DNA from: Microbacterium sp. SL75
GTDB taxonomy: Bacteria > Actinomycetota > Actinomycetes > Actinomycetales > Microbacteriaceae
Assembly (NCBI RefSeq): GCF_026625865.1
Contig: NZ_CP113067.1
Coordinates: 2,790,001-2,854,000, forward strand
Length of the DNA stretch: 64,000 nt
Direction: 5' to 3'
Shown here: piece by piece, positions 18,178 to 25,576 of the stretch
Numbering within the stretch: the first letter of the stretch is position 1
Layout: each line of letters begins with the position of its first letter
Notes under the pieces: model-generated
The model's database searches: none
Told to the model about the DNA's origin: nothing
Seen by the model: the letters and a program-made list of their open reading frames with translations, nothing else
Translations under genes and position numbers: made by a program

Positions 18178-18998
18178 CGGGCGTCCTCCTCGTGCAGCAG
18201 GGCGAAGAAGTCGTCGTGCAGCAGACCGTTCGTCGCGAGCGAGGATCCCGCGTCGAGACGGTCGGTGCCGTCGAAAGCGGTGAAGCGACCTCCGGCCTCG
18301 CGGACGATCGGGGCGATCGCGGCGATGTCGTACTCTTTCACGCCGAACTCGGCGACGAGCTCAAGGCGACCCTCGGCGAGCCACATGTAGGGGAGGGCGT
18401 CGCCGTACGCGCGGTCGCGCCACACGGCCCTCGCGAGCTTCTCGAGGGTGGGGACGAGGTCGACGTCGTCCCACTGCTCGATGCTCTGGAAGCTGATGCT
18501 GGATGCCGAGACCTCATCGATCGCGGACACGGAGATGCGGCGGGTGTGTCCGTCGGCGGTGGCAGTCCAGGCGCCGTGTCCGACGGCGGCCCACCAGCGT
18601 CGGCCGATAGCGGGCTGGCTGACCACGCCGACCCGGGGGACGCCGTCCACCGTCAGCGCGATGAGAGTCGCCCACACGGGGATCCCCCGCATGTAGTTGT
18701 GCGTGCCGTCGATGGGGTCGATGACCCAGCGTCGGGAGGTGTCACCCGAGGTGCCGTACTCCTCACCGAGGACGGAGTCGCCGGGGCGCTCGGCATCCAG
18801 GATCTGACGGATGGCCCGCTCGGTGGCGAGGTCGGCCTCGGTGACGTGCGTGCGGTCGGGCTTCGTATCGATCCGCAGGTCAGCCGAGTCGAAGCGTTCC
18901 ATCGTCACCGCATCGGCGGCATCGGCCAGACGAAGGGCGAGCGCGAGATCGTCGGTCAGGTCCGCGAGGGGCGCGGCGGGCTCTTCGATGGAGGACAC
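18174..18998 (-). CDS. hisN: Inositol-monophosphatase-family phosphatase, HisN-type
   Basis: The 274-residue protein has the metal-binding motifs of the family: GEEYG with the first glutamate near residue 79 and WVIDPIDGTHNYMRGIP near residues 91-107. A late aspartate-containing segment EYDIAAIAPIVREAGG occurs near residues 220-235. Actinobacterial relatives with this pattern are usually histidinol-phosphate phosphatases, the eighth step of histidine synthesis, but inositol or sugar phosphatase activity cannot be excluded. No his genes are nearby. It is the first gene of a two-gene unit with the lipoprotein. Confidence 0.8.
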   Translation of the reverse strand: MSSIEEPAAPLADLTDDLALALRLADAADAVTMERFDSADLRIDTKPDRTHVTEADLATERAIRQILDAERPGDSVLGEEYGTSGDTSRRWVIDPIDGTHNYMRGIPVWATLIALTVDGVPRVGVVSQPAIGRRWWAAVGHGAWTATADGHTRRISVSAIDEVSASSISFQSIEQWDDVDLVPTLEKLARAVWRDRAYGDALPYMWLAEGRLELVAEFGVKEYDIAAIAPIVREAGGRFTAFDGTDRLDAGSSLATNGLLHDDFFALLHEEDAR

Positions 18999-19101
18999 GG
19001 CTCAAGGATAACGGGCGCTCCTGGCTCGATTTGGTGTGCTCGAGTCACGCCTGGTAATGTCATTCCTCGGCGCGGAGAGCGAAACTTCGGCCGAAAAGAA
19101 C

Positions 19102-19177
19102 GCACCTCTAGCTCAATCGGCAGAGCAACTGACTCTTAATCAGTGGGTTCTGGGTTCAAGTCCCAGGGGGTGCACCA
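19102..19177 (+). tRNA. tRNA-Lys (anticodon CUU), integration site of the element
   Basis: GCACCTC pairs with GGGGTGC in the acceptor, and ACTGA/TCAGT encloses CTCTTAA with anticodon CTT. The T-arm is CTGGGTTCAAGTCCCAG, and CCA is encoded. The last 37 bases plus one more are repeated at 28056-28093, marking this gene as the attachment site of the downstream element. Confidence 0.97.
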
Positions 19178-19178
19178 A
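19141..19178. repeat. Left attachment repeat (attL core) within tRNA-Lys
   Basis: Thirty-eight bases identical to 28056-28093, from the 3' side of the anticodon stem to one base past CCA. The tRNA stays intact because the element supplies or retains the same 3' end. Confidence 0.9.
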
Positions 19179-19179
19179 T

Positions 19180-19221
19180 AAAACGCCTCTCACCTGGTTT
19201 TTGCAAGTGAGAGGCGTTTTT
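19180..19221 (+). terminator. Terminator downstream of tRNA-Lys
   Basis: AAAACGCCTCTCAC at 19180-19193 pairs perfectly with GTGAGAGGCGTTTT at 19207-19220, and the stem ends in TTTTT. It lies inside the element between the tRNA and the convergent integrase, so it may end both transcripts. Confidence 0.9.
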
Positions 19222-19268
19222 GCGTTTGGCAGCCGAGTCAGGATCTGGTCAGGATGCGCCTGAGCTGG

Positions 19269-20393
19269 TCAGGATTCGCCCTGACTGGCGGTCCGCTTTC
19301 GGAGTGCCTTCTCGCGAGCTTTCGACATGCGTTCCGTGACCTCATCCATGCGATCCGGGAACAGCTTGGCGTAAGTGTTCAGGGTCTCCGTGGCGTCGGC
19401 GTGGCCGAGCATCCGTTGCACCATGAGGACGTCAGCGCCTGCCGCGATAGCGAGAGAGGCGGCGGTGTGTCGGAGACCCTTCGGAGTCAGGCCGTCCGGC
19501 GTTCCGGCCTCGGCGGTCACCTTGGACCACACCCTGTTCCTCCAGTTCGACACGCTCAGGTGTGTACCGGTCGATGACGGGAAGAGGGGAGCGCTGGCGG
19601 CACGACCACGTACGAGGGCGCGGAGGTCGTCGACTAGGTGCGGAGGAATTGGAACCTCCCGCGTGCCCGCGGTGGTCTTCGCTCGACGCCCGACGAGCGG
19701 GCGTCCGTTTATGTCCGTGGTGAAGGTCGCCGTGACGGAGATGCGGCGCCGTTTGAGGTCGACGGCGCCGACGGTCAAAGCGGCTACCTCGCCAATGCGG
19801 AGGCCGATATTCCCCATCGCCGCGATCATGAGTGCGTCGGCGGGAGTGGCCATATGTCTCGTGGTCCACACGAGGTGGTCGAGCTGCGCGTGCGTAAGGA
19901 AGATGACGGGGTCCGACTCGACGCGCGGCGTCTCGACTCCCTCGGCCGGGTTGCGCCTGATCCATCCCTCGGAAACCGCAAACCGTAGGCCCGCGATGAA
20001 CGGCACGAGCACGCCGTCGATGGTTGCGGGGGCGAGGCCGCCGGAGTGCGCCTTCATGCCATTTCTGCGGGGCGCAGAGCCGTTTTGGAGCGCAGAGACC
20101 CACTGGTCGACGTCGGTGCGTTTGACGGCGCTGAGGCGGGTGTTGCCCCATCGCGGGATGACGTAGTTGTTCACCGCGTTGTTGTACTTCGCCATGGTCG
20201 CGTCGCCTGGCTCTTTCTTCGAGCTGATCCACGCGGTGACGGCGTCGGCGACGGTGAGGGCCGCGGTCTCGGCCGAGACGTAGGTGTCATCGCGGAGAGA
20301 GTTCTCGATTTTGGCTCGGTGTGCCTCGGCGTCGGGCTTTTTGTCGAATGACTTGGACACCTCTCGCCGGGTATCGGGGTTGATGTGCACCAC
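19269..20393 (-). CDS. int: Tyrosine-family site-specific integrase
   Basis: The 374-residue product catalyses integration at tRNA-Lys. An N-terminal SAM-like domain carries DAVTAWISSKKEPGDATMAK and YVIPRWGNTRL. The catalytic domain shows Arg in GLRIGEVAALTVG near 201, Lys-x-x-Arg in LTPKGLRHTAASLA near 306-319, His in MLGHADATETLNTYAKLF and the nucleophilic Tyr in the same stretch near 345. Start is uncertain. The first in-frame GTG codons are at 20393 and 20396, yet family-like sequence (DRWKGARTGAGLRWRV) continues upstream in the same frame with no start codon, and an ATG at about 20450 is out of frame. A small frameshift at the 5' end is therefore possible. Confidence 0.9.
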   Translation of the reverse strand: MVHINPDTRREVSKSFDKKPDAEAHRAKIENSLRDDTYVSAETAALTVADAVTAWISSKKEPGDATMAKYNNAVNNYVIPRWGNTRLSAVKRTDVDQWVSALQNGSAPRRNGMKAHSGGLAPATIDGVLVPFIAGLRFAVSEGWIRRNPAEGVETPRVESDPVIFLTHAQLDHLVWTTRHMATPADALMIAAMGNIGLRIGEVAALTVGAVDLKRRRISVTATFTTDINGRPLVGRRAKTTAGTREVPIPPHLVDDLRALVRGRAASAPLFPSSTGTHLSVSNWRNRVWSKVTAEAGTPDGLTPKGLRHTAASLAIAAGADVLMVQRMLGHADATETLNTYAKLFPDRMDEVTERMSKAREKALRKRTASQGES

Positions 20394-20508
20394 ACGCCAG
20401 CGCAGACCAGCCCCCGTACGGGCGCCCTTCCATCGATCGATGATCCATGCTTTGGAAAACGTTCCCCCGAAGTCTTGAAGGTCGCCGGGTCATCGGCGTA
20501 GAGAAGAT

Positions 20509-20712
20509 ATGACTGTCACGGACCTTAACAACACATCTCGCCTTCTCACGCCCAGGGAGGTCGCGGCGTGGCTCGGTCGCTCCGTGCCCGCGCTATCTCA
20601 GATGCGCTATCGGGGCACCGGCCCGCGCTTCATCCGTGCCGGTGGCCGAGTCCGATATCGAGTTTGTGATGTAGAGGCGTGGCTAACGGCTGGGGAGAGG
20701 AGCGCGACCTGA
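20509..20712 (+). CDS. xis: Excisionase-like helix-turn-helix protein
   Basis: The 67-residue protein is a single winged-helix/HTH_17 domain: LTPREVAAWLGRSVPALSQM (residues 13-32) forms the helix-turn-helix and GPRFIRAGGRVRYRVCDVEA the wing. Proteins of this kind act as directionality factors for tyrosine integrases in actinobacterial elements. It is divergent from int, with 115 bases between the starts, so it could also control the int promoter. The name xis is an inference from fold and position. Confidence 0.75.
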   Translation: MTVTDLNNTSRLLTPREVAAWLGRSVPALSQMRYRGTGPRFIRAGGRVRYRVCDVEAWLTAGERSAT

Positions 20713-20914
20713 GGACGACGCAATCTAACGAGCCGATGGCGTTGGACGTGTTCGTGCGCTGCTAAGTATTAGCGAGAGATCTGCGGGGCGCAGTGGACTG
20801 ATCTGGGCGCCCAGAAATTATCGCACCGGCGGAGGCTAAACCCAGCCGTTCAACCGCGTTGGCTGGTCGGCGCGCCATGCCCACAAGCTTGTGGGCGCTG
20901 CCACACTGTGAGAC
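20713..20914. other. Spacer between xis-like gene and the ATPase gene
   Basis: Two hundred bases with no plausible gene; more A+T than the backbone. An inverted repeat CCCACAAGCTTGTGGG occupies about 20879-20894, some 20 bases before the ATPase start at 20915. It is a perfect 16-base palindrome and a good candidate operator for that gene. Confidence 0.6.
20879..20894. promoter_or_regulatory. Perfect palindrome CCCACAAGCTTGTGGG before the ATPase-TOPRIM gene
   Basis: The 16-base sequence reads the same on both strands and ends 20 bases before the ATG at 20915, the place expected for a repressor operator overlapping the promoter. No dedicated repressor gene is adjacent apart from the small HTH protein upstream. 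Confidence 0.5.
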
Positions 20915-22501
20915 ATGACCATCCAGTACCGCTTTTCCTCGATCTTGTCGACAGGTGGGGAGCGGATCGCGCTCGCGCCCTCGGGGGTTACTTGCGTTGT
21001 AGGCGGCAACAACGTGGGCAAGTCTCAATTGCTCCGTGAGCTACGAGACCTCGCTTACGAGGAGCCAACGAACGGGCGTGTAGTCGCAGAAAAGGTGGAA
21101 GCCTCTGTTCCGGAAGGCTCAAAGGATGAGTCCCTGGACTGGCTGCGCCGCCACGCGGTTCGCTACGATCTCAAACCGGGCGAGAACGAACACTTCGCAA
21201 TGCGGATAGGCGATCACGGCATTACCCTCGAAGGTTTTCACTTCTGGGTAAATGCTGGGAGCGAGCAATTGCACATGGGCAATATCGCACCATTCTTTGT
21301 CGAATACGCCCCGGCGGGCACTCTCAGTCAGTACGCCGCCGGGTTTATCGACCCGAGTGCGCGGGAATCGAATTACGCGTTGCTGAAGTTGCGCGCTTCA
21401 GGTGAGTTGGAACGCGAACTGTCGGCCCTAATCGCGGAGGCTTTCGGTGAAAACTTGATTATGGACCGATTGGATGTCCAGACCCGTCTGCGAGTGGGTA
21501 GTATCAATGTTCCGGTGCCGCCATTCGACAGCCCCACGCAAGCCTACGCAGACGCTTTAAGCGAACTGCCGACGCTAGATGTGCAAGGTGACGGGTTTCG
21601 CAGTTTCGTTGGTATCGCCAGCCTTGTGCTGACTCACAGGTTTGACGTTCTTCTCGTCGATGAGCCGGAAGCGTTCCTGCACCCAGGGCAATGTCGAGTA
21701 CTCGGCAGGTGGCTGGCATCGCAGGCTGCTTCTAAGAACATGCAGTTGATCGTCTCAACCCATGATCGGGATTTTGTCCTCGGCTTGCTTTCTGTGGCTG
21801 ACACTGCACCGGTGAATCTCCTGCGTCTAACGCGTTCGTCGAATAAGACCCATTTCACTCAGATATCCCCCGATATGGTCTCAGATGTCTGGTCGACGCC
21901 CGTGCTCCGTTACTCCAATGTCTTGCAGGGCCTGTTTCATCGCAAGGTGGTGGTCTGCGAATCTGACGCCGATTGCCGGTTCTATTCGGCCGCGCTCGAC
22001 GATCTCGCAATGAAGCGAAATAGGCGCGCGGTGGCAGACGATACGTTGTTCGTGCCAGCATCAGGGAAGGCGGGTATACCGAGCGTTCTCAAAGCTGTCG
22101 CGAGTCTCGGGGTCGAAGCCTGGGCATTCCCCGATTTCGACGTATTGCAGAAAAAGGCGGAGCTAAGGAACATTGTGGAGGCAATGGGGTCGTCTTGGGA
22201 TGCGCATTTAGATGAGCTGTACACCGAGACGGTGCGGCAGGCAAACCAGGATAAAATGTGGGGTCAGCTGAAGGTCTCAGGACTCCAAGCACTTCCGGCA
22301 GGCAGCGTGTACATGTCCGCAAGAGAATTGCTCAAGCGGCTGACATCGATTCGTATCCACCTAGTGCCGTCCGGAGAGATGGAGTCTTTCGCGAAGCATT
22401 TGAGCGGGCACAGCACGCAATGGGTGTCCGCAGCCTTGCATGAGCGTGTTCATGAGAGTGAGGCTGTGGCGCGATTCGTCGCCCCCGTTTTATCGGATTG
22501 A
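20915..22501 (+). CDS. OLD-type protein: AAA/ABC-like ATPase fused to a TOPRIM nuclease domain
   Basis: The 528-residue protein has an ABC-type ATPase followed by a TOPRIM-like domain, the architecture of OLD-family nucleases. Walker A is GGNNVGKS (30-37), Walker B is FDVLLVDEPEAFLHP (Asp249, Glu250), and the sensor is IVSTHDRD (279-286). From about 343, RKVVVCESDADCRFY carries the acidic Glu349. PASGKAGIP (381-389) and AFPDFDVL (404-411, Asp407 and Asp409) complete the metal site. Relatives include phage P2 Old and the GajA and AriA proteins of anti-phage systems, so a defence role is a reasonable inference, not shown. A GajB-, AriB- or reverse-transcriptase-like partner is not seen. Codon use is clearly less GC-biased than the neighbours, indicating recent acquisition. 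Confidence 0.8.
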   Translation: MTIQYRFSSILSTGGERIALAPSGVTCVVGGNNVGKSQLLRELRDLAYEEPTNGRVVAEKVEASVPEGSKDESLDWLRRHAVRYDLKPGENEHFAMRIGDHGITLEGFHFWVNAGSEQLHMGNIAPFFVEYAPAGTLSQYAAGFIDPSARESNYALLKLRASGELERELSALIAEAFGENLIMDRLDVQTRLRVGSINVPVPPFDSPTQAYADALSELPTLDVQGDGFRSFVGIASLVLTHRFDVLLVDEPEAFLHPGQCRVLGRWLASQAASKNMQLIVSTHDRDFVLGLLSVADTAPVNLLRLTRSSNKTHFTQISPDMVSDVWSTPVLRYSNVLQGLFHRKVVVCESDADCRFYSAALDDLAMKRNRRAVADDTLFVPASGKAGIPSVLKAVASLGVEAWAFPDFDVLQKKAELRNIVEAMGSSWDAHLDELYTETVRQANQDKMWGQLKVSGLQALPAGSVYMSARELLKRLTSIRIHLVPSGEMESFAKHLSGHSTQWVSAALHERVHESEAVARFVAPVLSD

Positions 22502-22527
22502 CTGGGATCGTCGCGAGCGCGGACGGT

Positions 22528-23130
22528 CTACTTGCCCGCGGGTGCCTTCGTGGTCCTGTAGACGGTCGCGATGCTCACGCCGAGGGTCTTTGCGATGTCG
22601 GGCACGCTCTCGCCAGAGTCGCGGAGGGTCTGCGCCGTGCGGGCCTGCTTGCTGTCGATCGCCTTGGGGCGGCCCCCGGTGCGACCCTGCGCCTTCGCTG
22701 CTGCGAGTCCGGCGACGGTGCGCTCGGCGATGATGTTGCGTTCCATCTCCGCGAAGATCGAAGCCATTTGCAACATGGCCCTCCCCATGGGGGTGGCGCT
22801 ATTCAGACCGTCCGAGACCGATTCAATGTTGATCCCGCGTTCCGTAAGGTCGGCGAGGAGCTGCGCGATGTGAAGCGAGCTGCGCCCGAGGCGATCGAGG
22901 CGGTAGACGACGATCGTCACCTCGTGCCCGGCCTCTCGCTCGGCGTAGGCGTCGGCGAGCATCGCGTCGAGTCCGGGGCGCGAGGTCTTCGTGCCGCTCA
23001 CGCCGTGATCCGAGTACCGGTTACGGCGAAGCACCTTCGCGCCGTCGAGGGCGTCGAGCTGGAGCTGCTCATCCTGAGCCGAGGTCGACACACGGGTGTA
23101 ACCGAGGCGGATGCTCTGCGAGGTCGTCAT
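22528..23130 (-). CDS. Small serine recombinase (resolvase/invertase family)
   Basis: The 200-residue protein has a catalytic domain starting LGYTRVSTSAQDEQLQLDAL with the nucleophilic Ser15, the active-site stretch VYRLDRLGRSSLH near residues 75-87, and the E-helix MGRAMLQMASIFAEMERNII. A C-terminal Hin-type HTH ends at residue 200 (SVPDIAKTLGVSIATVYR). Size and layout match Tn3-type resolvases and invertases, so it probably resolves multimers or inverts a segment. No obvious inverted res-like sites were found. It converges with the ATPase gene, 26 bases apart. Confidence 0.9.
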   Translation of the reverse strand: MTTSQSIRLGYTRVSTSAQDEQLQLDALDGAKVLRRNRYSDHGVSGTKTSRPGLDAMLADAYAEREAGHEVTIVVYRLDRLGRSSLHIAQLLADLTERGINIESVSDGLNSATPMGRAMLQMASIFAEMERNIIAERTVAGLAAAKAQGRTGGRPKAIDSKQARTAQTLRDSGESVPDIAKTLGVSIATVYRTTKAPAGK

Positions 23131-23302
23131 GCGTCAAGCCTCTCATAGACTCACACGTTTTTTCGACTCGATTCGGTCTGAGTTCTGATACAGCCTCTCG
23201 GGTGAGTCCAGGCGCGGAATCACGCGGACCCGTTCTCACTGCCGGGTCTCTCACGCCAGCATCGTTTTTGAGAGGCGATCCGCTATCGAGGTTCGGAGCG
23301 AA
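23131..23302. other. Spacer upstream of the serine recombinase
   Basis: No gene seen. It contains several GACTC/GAGTC half sites (for example around 23150, 23168 and 23203) that could form part of a recombination or regulatory site, but no clean dimeric res layout is visible. Confidence 0.4.
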
Positions 23303-23575
23303 TCAATCGGCCCGGGAAAGGGTGGTCGGGGCGCTACCACGGCGGATACGGCCAGCGACGACACCCGAGATCGGCCCCGTCTGCGACGACATCGCGACGG
23401 CCTCGCACTGCGTGAAGACCTTGCACGTCGCACAGATCACGGCCAACGGCTCCAGCTCGGCATTCTCCTCCGTGAACCGCGGATCGCCCGCGCACGCCGG
23501 GTCAGCGCTGAGCATTGCGCGCCGTAGCGCTGCGTATGCTTCAGCGGCGGTCTGGGGTCGCCGGGAGCGCGTCAT
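23303..23575 (-). CDS. WhiB-like iron-sulfur protein (divergent)
   Basis: The 90-residue product has four cysteines in WhiB spacing: Cys28 in DPACAGD, then Cys48, Cys51 and Cys57 in ICATCKVFTQCEAVA (C-x2-C-x5-C). WhiB proteins bind a 4Fe-4S cluster and act as redox-sensitive partners of sigma factors in actinobacteria and their phages. The usual G-[VI]-W-G-G turn is replaced by SGVVAGRIRRG, so it is divergent. The basic end (RIRRGSAP) may touch DNA. Its start overlaps the stop of the upstream gene by 4 bases, placing it late in the element operon. Confidence 0.7.
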   Translation of the reverse strand: MTRSRRPQTAAEAYAALRRAMLSADPACAGDPRFTEENAELEPLAVICATCKVFTQCEAVAMSSQTGPISGVVAGRIRRGSAPTTLSRAD

Positions 23576-24120
23576 CCGTCGCTCAGCGAGTCGCCCAGCT
23601 TTGCCAGTCGATCGACCTCAGTGTTGCCGCCGGTGCCGTTGTCGTCCATGCTCGCGGACAGGGCGACGAGGCGGGCGATCTCACGGTCTCCGCCTGCTGT
23701 CGCTCGCGTGGCATGAAAGGTGTTGTCGAGGTTGCCGTCGATCGAGTTACTGAGCTGCACGACGGTACCCGCGGCGGCGGCCTTTGCCGTCCCGACCCCG
23801 AGGCCGCCAAAGTGATTGGTTCGAATTTCGTCGAGCTGGTCGGCAGTCCAGCCGACTACCTCGGTAATCCCATGGCGGCTGTCAGCGAGGACATGCACGG
23901 CCTTACCCTCACGGTCGGTCACGAATAGGACCGGCACACCGTCAATCTCGGCGGGTACTGCCTCCAGCCGCGTGCGGATGCGGACCACGAGGGTGCCGAC
24001 CGCGTAAGCGGAGGAGTCGCTGGTGGAGGGGGCGAGGATGGTCGGCGGGATCGTCCGGAGGCCGTCCGGCGTGCCCGTCGGCTGGCGGCTCACCAGGTGG
24101 CCGGGGAGATGGATAGTCAT
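23572..24120 (-). CDS. Element protein of unknown function
   Basis: The 182-residue product (ATG at 24120) shows no family I recognise. The middle part, VRIRTRLEAVPAEIDGVPVL followed by VTDREGKAVHVLADSRHG, looks like a small beta-rich domain, and the C-terminal third is Asp/Gly/Asn-rich with short helices. No signal peptide or membrane helix. It overlaps the WhiB-like gene by 4 bases and follows the 24150-24458 gene by 29 bases, so it belongs to the reverse-strand operon that starts at rep. Confidence 0.55.
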   Translation of the reverse strand: MTIHLPGHLVSRQPTGTPDGLRTIPPTILAPSTSDSSAYAVGTLVVRIRTRLEAVPAEIDGVPVLFVTDREGKAVHVLADSRHGITEVVGWTADQLDEIRTNHFGGLGVGTAKAAAAGTVVQLSNSIDGNLDNTFHATRATAGGDREIARLVALSASMDDNGTGGNTEVDRLAKLGDSLSDG

Positions 24121-24149
24121 CGTGTGTCCGATCGGGGTTGAGGTGGGAA

Positions 24150-24458
24150 TCAGCCGGTGAGGCCGAACCGCTCGCGACGGATGCGAGCGGCGATGTCGAG
24201 AGGCACGAGCAACTCGCGTACGCGCCCCTGGCGAGCGATGAGGACGTGCACGCGGTTCGCGGTCCCGAGCACATACAGAACGCCTCTGCCGGGCGATACA
24301 CGGACCTTGGACGGGAGCGCCCACGGTCCGGCGCCGTCGATGTGAACAGCAATCGATCCAGCCTTGCTGCTGCCGACGGTCGGCTCGACGAGCTGCGTCT
24401 CGTCGTCGAAGCGGATGCGCGCGAACTCCTCGCGAGCGTCGTCCATGAGATTGCCCAT
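24150..24458 (-). CDS. Element protein of unknown function
   Basis: Read from the ATG at 24458 (MGNLMDDAREEFARI) the product has 102 residues; a second ATG four codons later is also possible. The sequence alternates beta strands (GSIAVHIDGAGPWALP, RVSPGRGVLYVLGTANRVHV) with an Arg-rich end. I recognise no domain. A strong hairpin lies about 35-75 bases upstream of the start, between it and the preceding operon gene. Confidence 0.5.
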   Translation of the reverse strand: MGNLMDDAREEFARIRFDDETQLVEPTVGSSKAGSIAVHIDGAGPWALPSKVRVSPGRGVLYVLGTANRVHVLIARQGRVRELLVPLDIAARIRRERFGLTG

Positions 24459-24490
24459 ATTGCGTATCCGTTCACGAGAAGGTGAGGGGT

Positions 24491-24531
24491 CCCGCCCCCA
24501 ACTTCGCGATGTCCTCAAAGTTGGGGGCGGG
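24491..24531 (-). promoter_or_regulatory. 14-bp perfect hairpin inside the element operon
   Basis: CCCGCCCCCAACTT at 24491-24504 pairs fully with AAGTTGGGGGCGGG at 24518-24531. No T-run follows on either strand, so it may be an attenuating or RNA-stabilising hairpin between two operon genes rather than a complete terminator. Confidence 0.6.
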
Positions 24532-24608
24532 GGGCTGGGATCTGTCATCGGGTCCCCCAGCGTGCCCGAGGCCGCGCAACCATGCCCTAGTCGCGCGACC
24601 GCGGGGGT

Positions 24609-24998
24609 CTATCGGGTCGGAGGGTCGCCGCCGAGGAGCCGGGCCAGGTCGTCGAGCGACATAACTACGAGCGCGTCACCAACGCGTCGAGCGGCCCTCC
24701 ACTGCACGAACGCGGCGAGCTTGCGGCCCGTGATGTCAGCGCCGACGCGAGCGCGGTCAAGGTCGTCCCAGGGTCTGAACGACTGCCGCGCCGTGACACC
24801 GATCCACAGGTCGTCGAGGCCGCGCACATCGCCGTCGTGGGCGTGCTCCAGGTCGGCGGCGAGTGCATCCGAGAGCTTGGCGCGGGGAGCAACGTAGGGC
24901 CGCGGGGATGCGGGCAAGCCAGAGTTGGCGAGGTGCGCGCTCACGAGCTGCGTGACGGCGTTGTGTACGCCACGGTTGGTGTTGCCAAGCGCGGTCAT
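24609..24998 (-). CDS. Element protein of unknown function
   Basis: The 129-residue product starts at the ATG at 24998 (MTALGNTNRGVHNAV), overlapping the previous gene's stop by 4 bases. The C-terminal half reads DITGRKLAAFVQWRAARRVG then DALVVMSLDDLARLLGG, an alpha/beta pattern with no match I can name. It is a mid-operon gene. Confidence 0.55.
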   Translation of the reverse strand: MTALGNTNRGVHNAVTQLVSAHLANSGLPASPRPYVAPRAKLSDALAADLEHAHDGDVRGLDDLWIGVTARQSFRPWDDLDRARVGADITGRKLAAFVQWRAARRVGDALVVMSLDDLARLLGGDPPTR

Positions 24999-25576
24999 CG
25001 ACGGACCGCCGCGTCGCCGTCGTCGCCCGAATAAGTGACCGTGCCAACATGCGGATTCCACGGGGCGCCGAACCGATCCTGGACGGCCTTGATAGCCGCC
25101 TGGCGCTCATATGCGTCGCCAATTGCCCCGGCGGCCAACATCGCGTTCTCGCGGGCAAGCGCCCAGTCGCGGTCGCCGACTACCCAGCTTTCCATTCCGG
25201 CGGGACGGGGACCCGGTGCGACCACGACGCGGCCGTATCGACGACGCTGCTCGTCAGCGTCGTAAACGAGACCCAACCATCCCGGTTCCCCGAAACGATT
25301 GCGGGCGGCGTCACGGTGACGCTCGGTGATCACAAGCTCATCCCCGCGCGTCATCTGAAGGTTGCCGGGACCGCCCCACAGTTCATCCGGAAGTGACTGC
25401 GGCACGCTGAAGCCGGACGCCAGAAAGTGCACACGCTCTCCCACCTCTGCGACGCGCGGCCCCTCCGTGGTCGAGGTGGTCTCAGCGGCGGCCTTCCGTG
25501 CTGCGAGAGCGGCGGCCTCGGCGCGGGCCGCCTCCAGGCGCTGCTGCGCGGGCGTGAGTGCTGTCGTGTCGGTCAC
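24995..25576 (-). CDS. Element protein of unknown function with N-terminal coiled helix
   Basis: The 193-residue protein begins with a long alanine-rich helix (LTPAQQRLEAARAEAAALAA) and continues with a globular part containing GFSVPQSLPDELWGGPGNLQ and LVYDADEQRRRYGRVVV. No known motif. It overlaps both neighbours by 4 bases, a sign of tight translational coupling within the operon. Confidence 0.55.
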   Translation of the reverse strand: MTDTTALTPAQQRLEAARAEAAALAARKAAAETTSTTEGPRVAEVGERVHFLASGFSVPQSLPDELWGGPGNLQMTRGDELVITERHRDAARNRFGEPGWLGLVYDADEQRRRYGRVVVAPGPRPAGMESWVVGDRDWALARENAMLAAGAIGDAYERQAAIKAVQDRFGAPWNPHVGTVTYSGDDGDAAVRR

